Shown: one piece after another, positions 47,758 through 59,642 of the stretch
How positions within the stretch are numbered: position 1 is the first letter of the stretch
How the letters are laid out: every line of letters begins with the position of its first letter
DNA from: Neolentinus lepideus HHB14362 ss-1
Taxonomy: Eukaryota; Basidiomycota; Agaricomycetes; Gloeophyllales; Gloeophyllaceae
Assembly (NCBI GenBank): GCA_001632425.1
Contig: KV425657.1
Coordinates: forward strand, 1-64,000
DNA length: 64,000 bases
Reading direction: 5' to 3'
The notes under the pieces: generated by a model
Told to the model about the DNA's origin: nothing
Seen by the model: only the letters and a program-made list of their open reading frames with translations
Databases searched by the model: none
Program-made: the position numbers and the translations under genes

Positions 47758-49033
47758 ATGATTGGCTCTGTCTTGCTCATCCCTCTTATCCTTTCCTCTC
47801 TCGTTGCTAGCGCACCTGCGCCCACCTCCGTCTCTCCCACCTACCCCAGCCCGACTTCCCTGTCAAGTGTCCCCTCCGGCGGCATTGCTCTTGATGCCAC
47901 GCCGATCTACAATGCGACGACCGATTTCGATTACGAGTCACTTCAGCTCGTCCTCCACCAGGAGTACATCGAGCTCGACCTGTTCCACAATGGATTGGCC
48001 CGTTTCTCGGCGGAGGACTTCGAAGCCGAGGGTCTCAACGCACAGGACCGGTTCTTGATCGAGCACATGGCAGACCAGGAGGTTGGTCACGCAACTATGG
48101 TCTCGAACATTATCGGTGGTAGGTGTTTCCGGTCTCATTCTCTTGACCTGCGTCTCATTGCTCCGCCTCCCAGAACGCGCGGCTAAGCAATGCTCATACT
48201 CGTACCCCTACACCAACGTCCGCGAGTTCATCGACTTCTGCCAGAAGCTAACTCGCTGGGGCGAAGCCGGTGTATACGGCTTCCTCGAACACCTGAATAA
48301 CCGCGCCTCCGCGAATCTGCTCCTGCAGTCTATTACGACCGAGGCTCGCCAACAGATGTCGTTCCGTCAGTTTGAGGGCTTGTTCCCCTACCCTGAGTGG
48401 TTCACCACGGGTATAACCCAGAGCATGACTTGGACTCTGCTGGCGCCGTACATCACCAGCTGTCCCGAGGGCAACCCACATCTTAAGTGGACTAATTTCC
48501 CGGCTTTGAATATCACGGTACGTCTCTTTATCAGTTGGCTTCCCTATCCTCACTTACGCTGTCATTCAAAGAACGACCCTACCCAGTTTGCTCTTTCTTC
48601 CGACAAAAAGCCCGCCATCTCTTCCAATGTCTCGTCCCTCACTGCCCCTGGCTACGAGGTGCACTTCGTCTGGGACTGCCCATGCAAATCCGTCGGTCCG
48701 AACAACACCTACATCACGAAGAGCATGGCCACTGGGCCGCCCAAGTTCGCTGCCTGGATCGCGCAGCTGAACGTCACATACACGGAGCTGTACAACGTAT
48801 CTGGTAACAGTGCGTACACGATCCAGCCGACTGGGGGGGTGTTTGGACCGAACAGCGCGACTGTCGTTAACGGTACTCAGTACGTGGCTGACGCTCCTGT
48901 GAGGATGTCGCGCTAATGAATGGTTCGTAGGTTCGTCCTGCTTACGGACAGCAACCCGTACATCACCCCGGCCAATATGTCCTACCTGGATGCTCATGTT
49001 GTCGCTGGTCCTGCTGTATACCAAGCCGACTAG
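47758..49033 (+). CDS. rds1: Rds1-like secreted ferritin-fold protein
   Basis: Four exons: 47758-48118, 48174-48517, 48572-48879 and 48931-49033, introns 51-55 bp, 371 aa. A signal peptide is clear (MIGSVLLIPLILSSLVASAPA). The ferritin-like helices follow: LHQEYIELDLFHNGLARFS, FLIEHMADQEVGHATMVSNI, then FIDFCQKLTRWGEAGVYGFL and SITTEARQQMSFRQFEGLFP. The E-x6-7-Y and E-x2-H pairs (EVGH, EARQQ) could hold a di-metal site. S. pombe Rds1 and relatives respond to stress and nutrient signals, and their activity is not established. The last intron had to start at CA|GTACGT, not at the later GTGAGG, because the later choice gives an intron of only 32 nt. Several Asn-glycosylation sites are visible. 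Confidence 0.88.
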
Positions 49034-49945
49034 TGCGGTGATTGTGCAAACACAGGTAGATGATTTATTAAAACGATCTGCGGCTTTACGCTTTCTCTTC
49101 CACGCGACATGAACTTTGGTTTCATCTGCTCTGCGGCGACTTTCCAGTTCTGCGCTTACTTCCATGCGCCACAACGATTTCCAACGATCACTCTGCATTT
49201 TTATTTAGCACGGTGTGATGCTTTGTATTGAACGTCTTGTAACGTGTGTCGACGTGCACACTGCACACTGCAGTTAGTAACGAGACTTCTTCGTGGTGGT
49301 TTGGATTGAATCGTGAAAATTGCTAGCCTCATAAAGGTTGCGGAATGTCGAAAATCCACCCATTTCCGTATGATACAGATGGTTCCCGAGTTATGGTACT
49401 TGGCCAGCACGTGTCTTCGCACGTGATTGTGATCTGGTCACACACTAAATCGAGAAATCCACGCAACCTCTCGATAGTATTATGACAAAAATACTTACTT
49501 CTGGCTCAATTAAAACCTTCTTAAGCTGTTTTGTTGAGCCTCTAGGTATCTTTCTGAAATTTCAGATTTGTTGTCACGGAGCAGCCACATGTTGAGAAAG
49601 TGACGCGGCGGTGGGAATTCGGGATAGCACGTGGCGGCAGCAGCAAAGAGAGAGAGCTGATTGGTGGGTAGCCACGTGGAAACACCTACGCAGGTTTCTA
49701 ATTGTGGTAACATGATATCGTCTTGTAGTTGAACCTAACTGACGTTCTTAATACTCGAAAACATCAGATCGCTCGCTTTCACCATGAGCACTGGGACCTG
49801 GCCGATCCGCTTAAGGGACGACGTCGTTCTGTAGCCTTGGACGAATGACCGGGATTAGATGACCTGCATTACCATTTAGCCTATTCAGCGCCCAATGAAG
49901 AGACAGGAGATCTGACACTACATACCATCTTTATCTCTTCAGGGA
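49034..49945. other. Intergenic
   Basis: About 0.9 kb between convergent genes, no gene supported. Confidence 0.4.
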
Positions 49946-50588
49946 TCATCCAAACTTCGGCCCCAGACAGAATTCATTCTCTACAATGATCACAATACGA
50001 TCCAGATTCTCGTGCCAGCATGAGTGCCTAGATAAGTGAGGATCATTGTCGCGTAGCTATTTGTCTGACAAAGGACGATACCTACGAGAATCTAGCTAGG
50101 ACTACAATCCTATCGCCTTTTCTGGTGACACTGGTGAAGTCTCCCTCGAAAAGCGATACAGTCCAGGACTTCGTAAACCTCTTGAAGGGCACTGTAAATC
50201 CAATTCGCAACGGTACAATCTCTCCGGATGGCCTCCTCATTGCCAAGGAAAGCCTGACGACTTGGGTGGACATGGACCGCGCCATGTCGATTCGTTTGTG
50301 GAGTACGAGGCGCAAGGAGACAGGTATCGCGGGTAACGGCGGAGATTCGAACCGAATATCGAAGTTCGGGATGGTTGTGAAAGAACGGAGCTGTGGGCGA
50401 GGAGGAACGATCGGTACGATGTAGCTTGCTTTGATGCTGGCCGGAAGGTACGCCGCTAGTTCGAGAATCATGTCGACAATCTCTACTGGCACGTAGCGCA
50501 AGATAGCAAGACGAGTGTGAAGGACATCGCTTGGTGTAAGACGAGAGTGTCGTTTTCGTTGTATAGGTAAGGGGACGTTAGCTGACAT
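49946..50588 (-). CDS. Orphan protein with F-box-like N terminus
   Basis: Two exons, 50086-50588 and 49946-50027, intron 58 bp, 194 aa. The first exon alone would end a few codons past GDRIVVLARFS at a TAG. Splicing GTAGGT to CTATCTAG continues the frame as HSCWHENLDRIVIIVENEF, which fits the strand-rich end. Residues 31-50 (LRYVPVEIVDMILELAAYLP) resemble the start of an F-box or of basidiomycete orphan families with a PxEIVDxIL motif. A TATA-like box (ATATATATCAG, minus strand, 50624-50634) lies about 40 bp before the ATG. No function can be assigned. Confidence 0.6.
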
Positions 50589-50623
50589 ATCGCGCGGGGA
50601 GATGGCTGATCAGCCTGTAGTAC

Positions 50624-50634
50624 TGATATATATT
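50624..50634 (-). promoter_or_regulatory. TATA-like box of the F-box-like orphan gene
   Basis: ATATATATCAG on the minus strand, 36-46 bp before the ATG at 50588. Confidence 0.4.
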
Positions 50635-51438
50635 CTCCTGGTGTCATGAACAAGATAAGGCGCGATCTTCCATGAAGGGCACAAAGGCACTGTGGCGTAC
50701 TAGCGTATAGTACGAGTCATAGCCAGTCTATCTGTCATGCGGGCCACACTAAGCCGAACTTCGGTAGCAATTCCCGACCGGAAATCATTATGGGAAGGTT
50801 AGCAGAGCAGTTACGGAATGCTAACATGGCATGGCTGGACAAGGGCATCGACTCAGCGGACATGCGTTCGGGTGTCAGTCGAGAAATGTAATTGACAACA
50901 ATCAATAGCCACTCAGTACTAGACTCGCCGGCGGTGCGAGCACATCTCAATATTTACCGTAGCAGAAGTACATAGTTACACCACAGCACTACCTCGTACG
51001 CCCTCGACCTCGTTTCCTGGTTGTATTATAATTATTGCCCGGGATATCTGATTGTTCTGTACGGATATGCAGAGCGTTAACTTTAATAGAACACTTAAGG
51101 CTGGCAATATTCGCTAAATTTCGCCGTGACAACTTCTTGATCGGCGCTTCCATGATTTGGTGCCACGAACTCGCATCAATATCACCTGATGATCCTGTAT
51201 CATTACTACGAAAGCGCCACATTTAATGTCAGACTGCAACTATGACAAGGGTCTTGTCAAACCGGAGGGGTAACGAGATGATAATTCAGTCCATGGACGT
51301 CGCAGTTGAGCTGGCGGCTGACAGCAGCTCGTCACTGCATTCTGATCCGTCTCTGGAGCCGAGTATCCCTCTTGCTATTCTCTAACTTTTGCGCGTGGAA
51401 TAGTCTGTTTCGTGAACTTCGCATCTTTGCTTGTGGTC
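50635..51438. other. Intergenic, divergent promoter region
   Basis: Lies between the minus-strand orphan and the plus-strand orphan. No gene supported. Confidence 0.4.
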
Positions 51439-53570
51439 ATGTCTACATCAGAGGTACCATTTGTTTTCGATCTCCGCAGTGTCGTTCTCTTGCTAACATC
51501 AGTCACATCACAGCGGGAGTGCCAGTGGTGGTACTACGGTAACTGGCAGCCGCATAGTACAAATCATACACGAGATCAATCGTCCCGGGAAAGCACCAAT
51601 GCGTACGGTCCTCATCAACCATACGGTCGGCATATGGACTCGAGACCGAATACAAGCCGTCCATATCAGCCCGAGTCAAGGCCTCCTGGCCCAGTCGTCC
51701 CAGTCAGTCCTTCAGCTTCGGTTAGGCGTCATGGATCAGTTTCTCTGATTTGAATTAGACAGCGTCATACTACGAGGGGACTCCGAGGATTATGGGAGCT
51801 GATGAAGAGGGGATTGCAGCGTTTGAGCTGGCTTGCTCCCAGTCGGAGGTCTCGTATATGCCTGCCGATTCCGATGACTTACTTTCTGGGACTGCTTCAT
51901 CCAGTATTCCAATGCATTTGAGCTCTACTGGAACACTACTGGCAACTCACCCGTCGACTGCCTATCCTAATGATCACCAAGTCTTTGATTCATATTGTTC
52001 GTACCAGCCACAATGGGCATCACATGGTTCTTCCCCGGCTGTCCAGGAATCTCGCTCGAGCAGCTTAGGCCAAGGGCCACAACGGGATGAGTCCGAGTGG
52101 TATACGACACCCTATTCTCTAGACAGCTTGACAAGCTCCAGGTCTTTGCACTCGGGTCCTTTGAATAATCCAAATACCTGGCCTTTTGCAGTGCACGATT
52201 CTCATTACAGCATATCCAGCTATGTGAACGAGACGCAAACCGCGGGTCCAAGTACTTCCCAACCAGTGCATCCAGCGAGATGGCCGCCTGCAGTTCCGAT
52301 TGTTATTTCGCCGGAATCGAGCTCTTTCCGCTCTTATCAGCCGGAGTCGTCCTCTGGATTTCCAAGCTCGACTTCCATCCATTCCAGCCACTCGCTACAT
52401 TCGGAGGAGCGACCTTCTTCAGTTCCCTTCCAGCCGAGAGTCTCTTCGCTAGATGCCGTCTCGAGACCCGGGGAATGTGTCGGTCACTCTCCTTCCCGTT
52501 CAAGACAAGCGGTACCTGTCATTCAGGTGCGTGGGGGCCCTATGCTGAGTGCGTCAGCGCCTCAGCAGTGTACTTTCGCGACTCCGTCAAGCCCACTAGA
52601 TAGCAATATTCGACAATCCTCCGAACCGGTGCTCCGGGCACCAGTGCCGCAGCGGCCAACTTGTCCCTTATTGCAATCTGCAGGGTGCAAGCGGCCTCAC
52701 TCGCCTCTGGCTCAGCCGCCCGATAACAGGTCATTGTATCACAATTTTCGTGCTGAGCCTCCTGCGTCAAGCTCCGGATTCCAGTGCGCAGATTTGGCGC
52801 ATACGCCTTCCACTTGGTCAACTGATACGGGACGAAACGACGCAGACGATAATAGACGAAGCCGCAAACGGAGGATGACTATCGCTATTTCTGCACATCT
52901 AGGAATGCCTCCGGCGCCCGCAGAGGTTAGATACTACGGAAACCTAGATCTATATGCTGTGACACTTCCGGGGCTTGCTGAGAAGTGCTTACCAGCTGGT
53001 CAAACGTTCCCTCAATACGAAGATGTGTATCAGGCTCTTCTCTATCACCAGGCCAAATCACTGCATACCGGACGCTGCTATCTTCCTGAGGACTCTGAGA
53101 CAAATTGTTTGGGAACTGGCTATTTACGTGCTGCTTGCGTTTGGGATCCCGTCGCTGAGGCAGCTTTCGACGTCGTCATTACAGAAATTCACGTGTCGAA
53201 GACCTTCAAAATCAGCAGCAACATTAGGGATCTCTTCCCAGGCCCCACTATGAGGCCTCCAGGACCAGGAATCAATGCAAAGACACACCTCAGCCTGGAG
53301 AAGGGCTACCCCGGCGTCAAAGGATCTCACGGTATCTTCAAGCTGAAGCGTGTTTGGGTCAAGATCGATTTGTCTACAGGAGAAGAACAAGAGCTTTTCG
53401 AGGGCTTCTTTTCGCTTAACGTGCGTTACAGCGAAGAGCACAGGAAGAGAGGTGCGGACCGACCCCAGAAGCTGAAGTTTGCAATACCTTTCTGGGCGAT
53501 CCGAGCTGCCAAGGACGTAGATGGCAAGGAAATAGGTTTGGTACCCCTTCTGAGTCCATTGCGTTCATAG
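51439..53570 (+). CDS. Orphan Ser/Pro-rich protein with conserved-looking C-terminal domain
   Basis: Three exons: 51439-51453, 51514-51702 and 51759-53570, introns 60 and 56 bp, 671 aa. The 15-nt first exon (MSTSE) and second exon (RECQWWYYGNWQPHSTN) put the start about 70 codons before the first ATG of the long exon. Residues about 10-430 are Ser/Pro/Gln-rich and disordered, ending in a basic patch RRSRKRRM that could be a nuclear signal. The last 210 residues look folded: YYGNLDLYAVTLPGLAEKC, YEDVYQALLYHQAKSLH, YLRAACVWDPVAEAAFDVV, GSHGIFKLKRVWVKIDL, FEGFFSLNVRYSEE. The pattern of a disordered leader, a basic patch and one domain suggests a nuclear regulator, which is inference. No family recognised. 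Confidence 0.7.
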
Positions 53571-53724
53571 ATCTATATCGCGAGTCCGAGTACCGCCTCA
53601 TGTAAATGACTCAGGATGTGCAGTACCCGAATACAGTGCTTCTATGCAGACGATGTAGTCATGATGAATAATGACTAAAATGAAACATAATGTAAGTGAA
53701 AGACAACACACTAGACTATCACGA

Positions 53725-55915
53725 CTAATCCCTGAACGAGTCGGATTCTATGCCGTGAATAGCAACGGGTTTCTAGGGAGGTCAGTCAGGTCAGATTAGT
53801 CCGAGTTATGAAAGTCTCATTCTCACCTTCCTTGGACAAGCTTCTGTTATCCTGTTGCAGCCCCACACCTGGATATCTTTGATTTTCTCACATTTATCCA
53901 GGATGTCCTTGACGACGAAGTCATCGAGCTCCCGGCACCAGCCAACATCCAGCGTCCTCAGTTCCTTGGCCGTTTCGGAGAGCATCGCCAGCGCTTTCTG
54001 CGAGACAGCCTTCCACCCATTTATGTTGAGATGCTGAAGAGTCTTGCCGGAGTGCGCCAGTATCGAAGTCAAAGCCGCGGTGGACAGCTCAGCATTGCGG
54101 GACATGTCGAGGGAGGTCAGCGGCAGATTTGTTCCCCTCTCCCTGTCCATGTCTACATCTTCGTCTTCGGGGTCCTTCTGCGGAGCGACACCCCTCCAAA
54201 TATCAAATAGATAAGCCACACCAGCATCTGTCAAATCCGGAACGTTGGCAAGAGACAAGGACGATAGCGACCCCGCATGGGGTGTCAACCCGTCCTTCAG
54301 GAAGTCGTCGGTAAGAAACTCATGACCGGACAGATCGAGGTGGTCCAGCTGAGGACCAATAGCGCACATCATCTCGACGCATGCCTCGTCGCTCAAAGAC
54401 TTGCCTGTGCCAGGGTCGGAAAGATCCAGACCCCTCAATGAGCCCTTCCACTGAGCGATCTCCGTCAAGAACACGTCCTCCATCTTGCCGACCTCCTTCA
54501 ACCTTAGTTCCGTGATGGCTCTGCAGTTCTCGACAAGCGACTGCATGCATGCCAGGTCGAAGCGCGGGCTCTGAGTGATCAGGAAGCCCTCGAGGCGCGG
54601 ATGCGCTTTGAAGAACGACTTCCACGAGTCTGTACGGATGAGGAAGGGGCCGAGCAACTCGATGCGCTGCAACGCGGGGAGCGACTTATTCCATGAATCG
54701 ATAGCTGCGTCGTCCAAACGCCCGCAGTAGTCGAGACGGAGGCTGGTGAGGTTCGGGTTCATCATGGCCAAGCTGCCAAATGCCTGAGGTGTCAAATCTA
54801 AGAAAGTAACCCAAGTCAGTGCACGCGAAGCAGCTTGCGAGATGATTTACTTGTAACGTCGTAGAGGGTCAGTCTGACGTTCTGTACGTCATAGAATAGC
54901 TGAACATTTTCAGAGGTCCTGCGATAATCATGAACATAGGGAAATACAGATATGTAGGACAGCGTACATGCTCCTGTTCCTGGAGATAGACTTGGCTATC
55001 TCGTCAAGGTTCATAGTACCTATGTCACCTAGCGCCTCGACGTCATCGATATGGTTGCTGATAATCTATGGGACGAATGGTCAGCTATCAGGAATGACAG
55101 AAAAATTTGTTGCGCTCGCTTTGATGCAAAGAGAGGCCAGGCTGGGGAGATTTCGCTCCTCAAAGCTGATAACGTTCCGCTTCTCTGCGGCTGCCTTGCG
55201 TTTCCGCGGTGCAGCGGGCTTTTTGAACGGATCGGCCCCTGATGCCTTTGCACACTGATGACATAACCAGCCTGGACCGGGGCGAGCGGCCATAGTGTAT
55301 TTCGTCTGAAATACATTGTCACTCCAAATGATTTGCAACGTCATGGTTGACGGGACCTACCACTGTGAACTGCTTCTCGCACTTGGCACAATTCTCAAAG
55401 CTTCCGACGGGTGGCTTCGCGCTAGTAGATCCATTCCCTCGCCACAACTGCTTTGAGATAGCTGTGTACGCATCCTCCTCCTCGTCATATGAAGCGTCGT
55501 CGTCTTCCTTGGCCTTCTTCTTGGCCGCTATTGTTCCCTTCCCTTTGCCTTTATCCGTGACCTTTCGTTTTTTTGTTGTCGGTTCATCCGGTTCATCTAG
55601 TGCGTCGGAGTGATACTCCTCGGCCTTCAAGGGTGGCCTTACCAGTCGGTCATAAGCGCCCTATAGAGATCCGCTCACCTCGTCAGCCTCTCCCAGCTCA
55701 GTCTCTCTTTCAACTTGATTAGCGTTGCTGGGTCCTGCCTCTTGTTGATTCTGGTCCTGATTCCGCGTCCGCGCTCGCCGTGCAATGGTCGTCGCGGTGA
55801 TACCAGACTCCTATTCGCAATGGTTTTCGTAAATTATAGATACGATTCCGAAGTAACCTACCTTTAAGAACTCTGTCAAAGCAGATGTAGGTCCTCGAAC
55901 GTTGTTGCCGCGCAT
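53725..55915 (-). CDS. RAD7: RAD7-like nucleotide-excision repair protein
   Basis: Eight exons: 55862-55915, 55679-55810, 55361-55624, 55120-55305, 54968-55065, 54851-54918, 53827-54797 and 53725-53772, introns 49-55 bp, 606 aa. The start MRGNNVRGPTSALTEFLK matches the RAD7 family. A zinc-binding module follows (CAKCEKQF...CHQCAKAS), then a leucine-rich repeat array with capping text such as LTSLRLDYCGRLDD, LDLSGHEFLTD and ELRTLDVGWCRELDD. RAD7 works with RAD16 in global-genome repair as part of a ubiquitin ligase that finds UV lesions. The fourth intron must be GC-AG to restore SLCIKIISNHIDDVEALGDIG. The last exon supplies KPVAIHG...; without it the protein would end prematurely. Confidence 0.9.
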
Positions 55916-56039
55916 TTTTTGGAGGAAGTTCGATAACAAAATGCAGCGATGGGTCGGCCCTCAAGTCAGGACCGAGACAAATTAAACGCGACGTTACGAT
56001 CGCGTGACCGTGACATACGGCACCGCGATTGGTCTTTGA
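55916..56039. other. RAD7 upstream region
   Basis: Short promoter interval, bounded by a transposon end at 56040. Confidence 0.4.
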
Positions 56040-57541
56040 ATATCGTTCCGGAAGAAATTCGGTGGTAAGTTACCGGGAGGTAAATAACTGGTAAGTTACC
56101 GGTAAGTTACGGTAAGTTACAGGGACCAATGTAAGTAGAGTAAGTTATTGTTCACGGCTTTCCAAGGACGAGATCTAGAGTCACATCAAATCTGGCCTGG
56201 TTCCAACCTAAGTTCTAACAGCTGTAGCATACAATAGACGGGGTCTGTAAATTTAAATAAAACGGCAAATTTGTGACATTGAATATATAGTAGGTGTAGC
56301 TGCATAGCAGACGGATTATTGAGCAACCATATTAACCGACCATGGCAAGCAGAGAGACAATCCTCTGATTTGTCCCCCTGTAAACCATGGACAACATTTT
56401 GCATACTGATGTTACTATCTGGCAAGGAAATGGGCACAAACTTAAGCTTCTTGACACACCAATATAAATCTTGTCATCCCCTCCCCGACAATAGTCCCGC
56501 AAATTATTGCCACCCTCTCACATCAGCGTCCAAGAGTTGGCCAATGCCCGTCATTGAGCAGCTGCTGGATGAGGACCAAAGTACCAACTTCACGAAGTGT
56601 CAGACTCCCATAGAAGTACAAGGTATTGGCAGATGAACCACTATCTGATATTTACCCTGCTTCTCCTGATGCGCAGGGTGAGGTTTCCGATGATTTTACT
56701 GACGAGGATAGTGCTTTGGGCTGGTTGTAAGATAGGCGACATGCAAACTCATCGACATCACGTGCGCATGACTAAGCGTGACATGTAACGGTCACGACGC
56801 CAATTTTACGAGGTCCCTGGACCACTTGTCGGTATTTTGGCCAGAAAACATGTTTGCAGGGGTCGAAAAAAATCTGTTTTTTTCCAAAAATTTTGTCACG
56901 GCTAGAAAGTTATATAATATTGCATTTTATGTGAAACATAACTAGAACTGCAAGGAGACAAGCTTGGTCATCCAGGAGTCCAGAAGTGTGAGGCCGGGTG
57001 GGCCTGATTAAGGTTAGGAATAGCACAGCATATTACTAAATATGGACATTATGTAAGCCCGGCCAATACCCCGAAGCGCCAATATTTTCCAGTCAAAAAA
57101 TCTTTTCCTCTCAGAATAGCGAAATAATGTGTTTTGTAACTCAGAAATATGGCCGGAAAAAAAACATATAAAACATTTCATAGAGACTGGCTTTTGAGAA
57201 AGTAAAACCAAGGATGCATTCATAAGGTCTCTAACTATTGTTTCTCGGTTTTACTTTGCTAAGATATTGCCTGACCCCGGAGCCTTATGCCCGACAAGAG
57301 TGTGATGGTTGAAGGTCACGTGATGTCGATGAGTTTGCATGTCGCCTATCTTAGCAGCGTTTTTGGCTTATTTACCATTTTTGACAGTTTCTTACCTTTT
57401 TTTTTACCTTTTTTACTTTTTTTGCGGTAATTTACCGCGGAGGTAACTTACTGTAAGTTACATAGGTAAACAATACCCCTGGGGACCTCGGAGTAAGTTA
57501 CCAGTAAGTTACTGGCCTGGGCTTTTTTTCCCGAACGCTAT
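56040..57541. mobile_element. Non-autonomous DNA element with GTAAGTTAC subterminal repeats
   Basis: Both ends carry clusters of GTAAGTTAC or its complement (56063-56145 and 57430-57515). The outermost bases are similar in inverted order: TATCGTTCCGGAAGAAA on the left and, on the minus strand, ATAGCGTTCGGGAAAAAA on the right. Subterminal motif clusters of this kind usually bind transposase. No transposase is encoded. A second, smaller element (56728-57353) sits inside it. Confidence 0.6.
56728..57353. mobile_element. Nested MITE with 37-bp perfect terminal inverted repeats
   Basis: Bases 56728-56764 are the exact reverse complement of 57317-57353; both start TAAGATAGGCGACATGCAAA. If the outer TA is a target duplication, this is mariner-like. 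The identity of the arms suggests a recent arrival. No coding capacity; 626 bp. Confidence 0.75.
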
Positions 57542-57636
57542 CGTTGAATCAAGGACCTAGGAGTAATGTTACACATGGCATATATATATATATATCTGCA
57601 CTGTCATATAGGGAGATTCCGCCCAAAGTCGCTGTC

Positions 57637-59196
57637 TCAGTACTTCACGAGGATCCTTCCAACAAGCTTCCCTGCGTGCATTGCGGCGAAAATGCTGAAC
57701 GGAACCAGGAAAGTTCAATTCTGAAACTCAGAGAGAGGTGAGATACCTACCTATTGACGCTGTCCAGTTTGCTGACATCGTAGTGGCACTTGACCTTCCC
57801 TCGTGCAGCAATATCCATTGCTTCTATGGCGTCTTGACGATCCCTTCATCAAGAACATATTAGAATGATCCAAATTCGCCCGGTCATCACATACCCAATT
57901 GCAGTTCCAATAATGTTGAGGGCCTACTCAAACGATTCAGTATCTTCTGTTCCAGTACGGCACAACGTAATAACGCGCCTTAGCGACGATTATAACTATG
58001 GGAATATTGAATAAGTCCGTCGGCGGCATACCGACCGCAACAAGAGTGCCTCTCTGTCGTAGGTACCACACCGCTTGTTCATACGCTTTGCCCTTGAGAT
58101 CACGATGTCAAAAATAGCATGGGCACATAAGGTCTTGCGTACAGATGCAGTTGTGACGATCGCAGCATGAGGTCCCAGACCATCTGTCGCATTCTTGACA
58201 TCTTGTACAAGGTCCTGCGTCTCTTTGAAGTCGATGAACTTCTCTGCGCCAAGCTTGGAGCATAGTTGCTTCTTCTCTTCTCCCGTATCTGGTCATAAGG
58301 TCATCAGGGCGACGTCGGTAGAGCGCTTTCCCGAGCTTATCATCGACTGACCAATAGCTACTACTCGAAGACCCATATACGAAGCATATTGTACGGCTTT
58401 GCCTTCATCAGCGACGATGTGGCATGCAAAGCCGTGAACGTACCAAGATGCCCTAGACCGCCACCAGCACCAGGGACGACAACCCAATTACCGGCAATCG
58501 AATTTGCTTGTTTTAGCGCTTTCCATACTGTCAAGCCCTACAGTATATAGCGGAGGATAAGAAAAAGGACACCTTCGGGAGCTGTCTTTGCGTACCGCGC
58601 ACAGAATAGAACATGCATCTTCACTGGAGATCGAGTCGGGTATGGGAGTGACATGGTCAACCCATGACACCTGATAATGGTCAGCTACGATGCGCCTGTC
58701 AAGCTTCTGCTAATCACATACGCAATATTCTTGCAGAGTTCCATCCACTCTGTACCCATGTGTTTTCTGATTGGGGCACACTGGAAGGTCACGATGTTCG
58801 TCTCAAGTCTATTCATATGACGGGTGGAAGCGAGCGCTCACTTGATTCCTCTCCCTTCCGACACATCTCACATCTCAAGCATGTCGCCGCGATCCACTTC
58901 AAACCGACCCTGTCACCAATCTTCACGTCCGAATTCGTAGTGCCCTCTCCTATCGCTACTACTGTCCCGACTCCCTCATGTCCCGGGATACGAGGCAAGG
59001 GAGGTTGATAACTCCATTTGCCGAGTTTGGTGGTAAGATCTGTGTGGCACACACCGGACACATCCAACTTGACGAGACACTCGCCCGGCTGGAGCTCGAT
59101 GGGCTGAACCACCGGCTGATCATCCCTGATGGCAAGATCTTTCCCATACTCCACAATTAATGCAGCTCTCTGCGTCTCCGGAATCGTGATCGACAT
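57637..59196 (-). CDS. Zinc-dependent medium-chain alcohol dehydrogenase
   Basis: Ten exons from 59196 to 57637 (first 58842-59196, last 57637-57694), introns 47-63 bp, 355 aa. Catalytic zinc ligands are present: C50 in GVCHTDL and H73-E74 in GHEGVG. The structural zinc set C106, C109, C112 and C120 is complete. The Rossmann motif is [11 protein letters not shown], and the late motif [10 protein letters not shown] closes the protein. It resembles fungal ADH1-type ethanol/aldehyde dehydrogenases, cytosolic as no targeting signal is seen. The intron between AK and LNIIG must use a GC donor (AAG|GCGCGT) to stay in frame. A 47-bp perfect palindrome lies about 150 bp upstream of the start. Confidence 0.9.
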
Positions 59197-59343
59197 CGTC
59201 GCGACAAGGAAGCGGAAGTTAATCAACAACCTACATACCAAGTTCTTTTAAACCACGATGGTGGTCAAAGCCAATATCCAGCATTCTCGCGGGACATGAA
59301 TAAATGCTGTCGACACGAGACTGATCGGCCAAGAGACTGATTG
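59197..59343 (-). promoter_or_regulatory. ADH proximal promoter
   Basis: Short proximal promoter interval between the ADH start codon and the palindrome. No clear TATA box. Confidence 0.3.
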
Positions 59344-59390
59344 GGTCGGCTGACGATACGTGGGGACTCCCCACGTATCGTCAGCCGACC
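59344..59390. repeat. Perfect 47-bp palindrome in the ADH promoter
   Basis: Two 23-bp arms (GGTCGGCTGACGATACGTGG... and its exact complement) around one central base. It could form a cruciform or be a dimeric-factor site. It is not part of the neighbouring MITE, which has different ends. Confidence 0.9.
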
Positions 59391-59642
59391 TCGGAATGGA
59401 CCCTATCATGCGCAAGTATGATGCCCCACTAGTAGCGACAATTTAGTGAAGGTGATACCCATATGATATATCACAGCAAGTAAGGGTTCCCGTCTCACCT
59501 TCTCTTTAGCACGACAGGAGTCTCAGGCGCTGGCATGCGTGACCCTTTGCTTCCTATTCGGATGAGTTGAACGGACGATTGTTCTGCCGCGGAAATTCGC
59601 ACTCTGACGACCGTCGACAACCGAGCAGAGAAGTCTCGCAAA

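Noticed and set aside
48880..48918. End of the Rds1-like gene by read-through into VADAPVRMSR
   Set aside because: Splicing at CA|GTACGT gives a 51-bp intron and restores the conserved FVLLTDSNPYITP end.
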